This document shows, piece by piece, positions 60,454-64,000 of a DNA stretch of 64,000 nt. The position numbers and the translations under genes are program-made. Origin of the DNA: Angomonas deanei (lineage: Eukaryota; Euglenozoa; Kinetoplastea; Trypanosomatida; Trypanosomatidae); contig LR877160.1 in the NCBI GenBank assembly GCA_903995115.1, positions 248,001 through 312,000 on the forward strand, read 5' to 3'. Each line of letters starts with the position of its first letter. Position 1 is the stretch's first letter. The notes under the pieces are model-generated. The model had not been told where the DNA came from and searched no databases. It saw nothing but the letters and a program-made list of their open reading frames with translations.

Positions 60454-61489
60454 ATGACTGCCGTGCGTTGCACCCTGCCAGATGGGGATTACTTATCCTT
60501 TCAGCTCAACCCCAGCAGCACCGTACAGAGTGATATCAGACCACACGTTAGTGAGTCTCTAGGGCACTCTCATTTTTTGTTTATTGTGCAGGGCACCATC
60601 CCACCCCAGCGTCTCAGCGCCGACGACGAAAGGAAGTCACTGGGGGAGTTGAAGATAAGGGACCGATCCGCCCTGCGCGTTCTCGTCGACAACGCCGCCG
60701 TTCAGGCAGACCAAAAAAGAAAGAAGGAAGAAAACGCCCCTCCCGAAGAAGTAAAAAAAGCCCCCATCTCTTCCTCCGTCCAGTATGTCTCAAGTAAGGC
60801 TCCCACGCACTATGTGGAGCTGGTGGACCTCTTCTACTACCATGACTTCGAGGCCTGCAGGTCCCTCCCCGCGACGATGCGCTACAACGCCCTCGCCAAC
60901 GTGACGGTGGAGTACCTGTGGGGACAGGTGCGGTTTTATGCCAAAAAAATGTCCGATGCGACGACAGACAGAATCTTCGAACTACGAGGAAACGCGCCCG
61001 CTCGAGCTGATCAATGTAAAAAAGAGATGCGTTAGTCCCTTCATTCTCCGTATCGAGCCGCCGGCGACGACGGCGAAAGACTTCCTTGAGATTAACTCCA
61101 TCCAAGAAGCAAAGCGGTGCCGTCTGCTGGACTACCCCGAGAATACCATCGTCCGCGTCATCACAGAGTTTGACAAGGAAAACAACCGACCAAGGGAGCC
61201 CACCCCACCACCGGTGGAAGGAGACAAGTGGGAAGTCCGCTGCGTGCTGCCGAATGGAGACAAGCTGAATCTCACAGAGTTGTGCGCTCAAAGCACGTTG
61301 GGGAAGGATGTCCGGCCGCTGGTCGAGGATTCCCTCGGAAGAACGGACTTTATCTTCATGGGGGCCACGGTGCCTCCGGTCGCGTACAGCGGGGAAGATG
61401 AGCGCCGTCCGTTAGAAGAGTTAGATGTGAGCCACAGGACCGTCATCAAAGTCAAGTGGGTGGACGCAGAGCACGTGTACAGACCATGA
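60454..61489 (+). CDS. Protein with two ubiquitin-like domains (frame-split)
   Basis: About 345 residues. The first frame starts MTAVRCTLPDGDYLSFQLNP and carries a ubiquitin-like domain to residue 80, with FIVQGTIPP and DERKSLGELKIRDRSALRVLV. A second, clearly paralogous copy ends the gene in the other frame: EVRCVLPNGDKLNL, FIFMGATVPP, DERRPLEELDVSHRTVIKVKWV. The repeat shows that both frames belong to one protein. The change lies between a seven-A run at 60943-60949 and a six-A run at 61018-61023. The central part has LVDLFYYHDFEAC and an acidic/Lys linker. Two such domains suggest an adaptor; no named protein recognised. Confidence 0.65.
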
Positions 61490-61766
61490 ACCACAACACA
61501 AAACAAACATATGTAAACTTTTTTGTTCTCTCATTTTATCCAGCGGAAGGATCAGTGTTGTTTGAGTTTTTCGTCTGTTTTTCCTCCGGCCGTCGGAGGC
61601 CGTATATTCTATTCCGTTTTCCTTTTTACACAGAAAAAAAAAAAAAAAGTGTGCATTTATAGGTGTGTAATGTACGCTGGTGGACGCGTTTTCCTGTGCA
61701 ATCAACTCATCAACTCTTTCCCCACCTACTCTTAATAGAAAACAAATTATTACAATCAAAAAAAAA

Positions 61767-62861
61767 ATGAAACCTACTTATATTTTACTGTGCTTTGTGT
61801 TGCTGTTCTGCAGCTGCTCCGGCACCTCCGTCCCCCCACCCCAGCCGTTCAACGTCTTTGGGTACCTCCCAGAGTATCGTGCGAACAAACTATTCCCATA
61901 TGAAACCTTCTTCGCCAACGGACTGACGCACCTCATCTTCTTTAGTGTGGAGATTAACAACTCTACCTTGGGAATAGACTACATTGAGGAGCGACTTCCA
62001 CCGATGGAGGAGTGGAACAAGATCCGTGAGCTGGCGGATAAGTACAACGTGAAGCTGATGGTGTGCGTCGGTGGAAGCGATCGCAGCGAAGCCTACCCGA
62101 CGCTGGTGCGATCCAACCACACTGAAAACTTCTTTTCGCAACTGAAGTCCCTCTACGTGGACCGCAAGTTGGATGGGTTTGACTTTAATTGGGAGTACCC
62201 CGCATTGGAGGAGGACTACCGCAAAATGAACGAGTTCTTAATCAAGGCAAGGGCGGCACTGAACTCCACGGGTCGACCACCGATTGTGTCGATGCCAGCG
62301 CATCCCCACCCCACCACCTCCTCTTTTCTCCGGCTGAGCGGCATCAACGACGCGGTAGATTACATTCACTGGATGGCCTACGGCACGGTGGAAAGACTGT
62401 CAGTCCTCATGCAGCCCCTCGTGCTGGAAGGGTTTTACGACAACATCAAAAAGCTCACGTTGGGTCTGGATTTCTACGCCACAAACGGGCCCCAGAATGC
62501 CACCACCTATTCGGAAGTTGTGGTGAGGGCGCTTATGCAATCTGAAAAGCCAGCGACAGACGAAGTGGTGCAGCGCCTAAAAGAGAGCAGCAATGAAGGG
62601 GGATTCGACTTTACTGGCTACTACGGTGTGCAGAAGAAGATGGACCGCGCCCGCCAGGCCAACTTTACCGGTGTGATGATATGGGAATTGGGACAGGATA
62701 TACTGTCTTACCCTCCGGAGGTGCTGAAAAAGGCGACGGACGACGCGACCATCGAAAAATTGTATAACGTGTCTCTCATGAGATCCATTCACGAAAAGTT
62801 GACCGAGTGGAAGAAAGCCGATCCACCCAAAAAAGATATTAACGAGGAGGGGGATTTGTAA
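61767..62861 (+). CDS. Secreted GH18-family (chitinase-like) protein
   Basis: 364 residues. Signal peptide at 1-20 (MKPTYILLCFVLLFCSCSG), then a single GH18 TIM-barrel. Strand motifs: FGYLPEYR, LTHLIFFSV, VKLMVCVGGS, LDGFDFNWEYP (135-145) and WMAYGT. The catalytic glutamate (Glu143) is kept, but the aspartate two places before it is Asn141 (family DxxDxDxE, here DxxDxNxE). Six Asn-x-Ser/Thr sites support secretion. It may be a low-activity hydrolase or a chitin/glycan-binding lectin. Leishmania encodes a GH18 chitinase, so the family is known in the class. Confidence 0.85.
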   Translation: MKPTYILLCFVLLFCSCSGTSVPPPQPFNVFGYLPEYRANKLFPYETFFANGLTHLIFFSVEINNSTLGIDYIEERLPPMEEWNKIRELADKYNVKLMVCVGGSDRSEAYPTLVRSNHTENFFSQLKSLYVDRKLDGFDFNWEYPALEEDYRKMNEFLIKARAALNSTGRPPIVSMPAHPHPTTSSFLRLSGINDAVDYIHWMAYGTVERLSVLMQPLVLEGFYDNIKKLTLGLDFYATNGPQNATTYSEVVVRALMQSEKPATDEVVQRLKESSNEGGFDFTGYYGVQKKMDRARQANFTGVMIWELGQDILSYPPEVLKKATDDATIEKLYNVSLMRSIHEKLTEWKKADPPKKDINEEGDL

Positions 62862-62955
62862 ATCCTCTCACGCCAACAACAAAAGGAAGCAAAAAAAACA
62901 TAAGCACCGCATATTATCCGACGAAAGAAGCGTACGGTGTGTTTTATACTGCGCG

Positions 62956-62972
62956 GCCAAATAACATTTGGC
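62956..62972 (+). other. Perfect 7-bp inverted repeat
   Basis: GCCAAAT, centre AAC, ATTTGGC. Followed at 62977-62989 by GTATA-AAA-TATAC, a second small palindrome. Confidence 0.5.
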
Positions 62973-63180
62973 GCCCGTATAAAATATACAAAAAAATTCA
63001 CTCTTTCGCCGTGGGCGTTCGTGCGTGCAGGTAATTAAATTTGATTATACACTGTTTACTGAAAGCGTTTCCTCTTTTGATTATCTACCCGGACTGTTTG
63101 TTTATCCACCCCCAGAAACGTTCATTCCTCCACCCCGCCCCCTATCCAAGAAACATAGGCCCGGCCAAGAGAAAAGCGAT

Positions 63181-63198
63181 CCCTTTGGTGCCAAAGGG
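63181..63198 (+). other. Perfect 8-bp inverted repeat
   Basis: CCCTTTGG, centre TG, CCAAAGGG, inside the GC-rich terminal region. Confidence 0.6.
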
Positions 63199-64000
63199 CG
63201 CGGCCCGCCGTTGTGGGACGAGCGCATAGAGCGGCCGGCATAGGCCCCACCAGGAGAGAGGCCTCCCGTTTCCAACGAGACCACCCCCGCACAAAGTGCT
63301 GGACATCAAACGCCGGGACACCCGAACCTGCAGTGGCGCTGGGGACAAGTCGACCTTATCCTCAAAGGATGCGTGTCCCCTGTTCAGGGCCGACGGTCTT
63401 TGAGGGATTATCTTGAAGCAGAAATGGACCGTCTGGATATCCAAAAGCGCCGTCCGCCGGGTGGCTTTTGGAGGGGTCAGGCGGGTCGGAGGCATTTTTC
63501 CGAGTAAACCCCGAACAAAGCGTTACCGTTTGGGGGCTTTAACCTACTTTTTAAAACATCCACACGCAGAAGAGTCACGTCTGTTTGCCGCCCCTGCGTT
63601 TTTCCTCCCCGGTGGCGTTTTTGCGGCTCGCCGCGTGGTGGCGGCTCCACTGTTTCCGGTTGACTCCGCTGGGTTGTTTTCCGGTCAATTTAAGAAGTCC
63701 ACATCCGCGCCACCTACCTGTATACCAGGGCGACCTTCCAAAGCGCCCGGCCCGCGCAACCAACCGCGGCGCCGCGGGCGCCTTGTCCCTCGCCATCGCG
63801 CGCGTTGCGCGGTGCGCGGCCCCTCCCTTTTTGGAATGTGGGGCGCATTCGGGCATCGTTAACCCTTCAACAGCGCGTCATGTTGGATTTTGTTCAACCG
63901 CCGGTACTTTTTTAAAGATCGAAACGCTCTGATGGGCGGACGCGTGTCGCATTCCTTTCCGAAGCTTTTGCCGCACAGTTGTTTTGTTTCTTCCCACCGA

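Larger units (their letters stand above)
62862..64000. other. GC-rich, gene-poor terminal region with inverted repeats
   Basis: Unlike every other spacer it has few A or T homopolymers after about 63000 and is GC-rich with many CpG. Open frames of up to 149 codons occur on both strands, but they are Pro/Arg-rich readings of GC-rich DNA with no domain. Inverted repeats include 62956-62972, 63181-63198 and a GGCGCC pair near 63769-63783. It may be the edge of a repeat, subtelomere, transcription boundary or decayed retroposon; none can be proved here. Confidence 0.5.

Noticed and set aside
63413-63862. 149-codon plus-strand frame in the terminal region
   Set aside because: Arg/Pro/Gly-rich with no domain, overlapping open frames on the other strand; open because the DNA is GC-rich.
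63919-63950. Possible hammerhead-like core (GAAAC with CTGATG)
   Set aside because: The conserved core is incomplete (CTGATGG rather than CTGATGA) and no matching stems flank it.

Overview
This 64 kb window is nuclear DNA from a protist that is most likely a kinetoplastid (Euglenozoa). Every gene I can support lies on the + strand, about 45 in a row, none with a visible intron. Nearly every start codon follows a polypyrimidine tract and an AG, the usual signal for spliced-leader trans-splicing. Coding DNA is GC-richer, while spacers are full of A and T homopolymers, and AAT repeats code for asparagine runs. This looks like one polycistronic unit. The class call rests on layout and protein families, and I cannot name the genus.

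Layout. 1-5 kb: an XRN1-type 5'-3' exonuclease (5' end outside the window) and an LZTFL1-like BBSome-associated coiled-coil protein. 5-15 kb: a tail-less membrane-anchored protein, a multi-span membrane protein, a calcyphosin-like EF-hand protein, an FHA protein and several lineage-type proteins of unknown role. 15-21.8 kb: a kinesin, TRM112, an asparagine-rich FG nucleoporin and a biotin-protein ligase with an altered biotinyl-AMP loop. 22-37 kb: two near-identical ABCG half-transporters about 13 kb apart. Between them lie a nuclease with an acylation-type N-terminus, a SAMHD1-like HD protein, proteasome beta-6, a tandem array of five secretory cyclophilins and a TMEM209-like protein. 38-48.5 kb: a coiled-coil protein, a PUF RNA-binding protein, mitoribosomal mL46 and a PB1-WD40 protein with a duplicated N-terminal module. 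49-62.9 kb: a PCO/ADO thiol dioxygenase, COQ6, ENY2/Sus1, a CaaX protein, a zinc-finger protein, a cis-prenyltransferase, an SMU1-like protein, a double ubiquitin-like protein and a secreted GH18 protein with an altered catalytic motif. 62.9-64 kb: a GC-rich tract, rich in inverted repeats, without a convincing gene.

The genes are mostly housekeeping or ciliary and do not form one pathway, as is normal in such units. Six genes are split by seven apparent one-base frame changes, several at homopolymers. I read these as probable assembly errors, although decay or recoding cannot be excluded from the sequence alone. The least expected signals are the Arg-to-Thr change in the biotin ligase loop, the hairpin cluster behind the first ABCG gene, hairpins recurring in the cyclophilin spacers, and the Asp-to-Asn change in the GH18 motif. 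No rRNA, tRNA, CRISPR array or intact mobile element was recognised.
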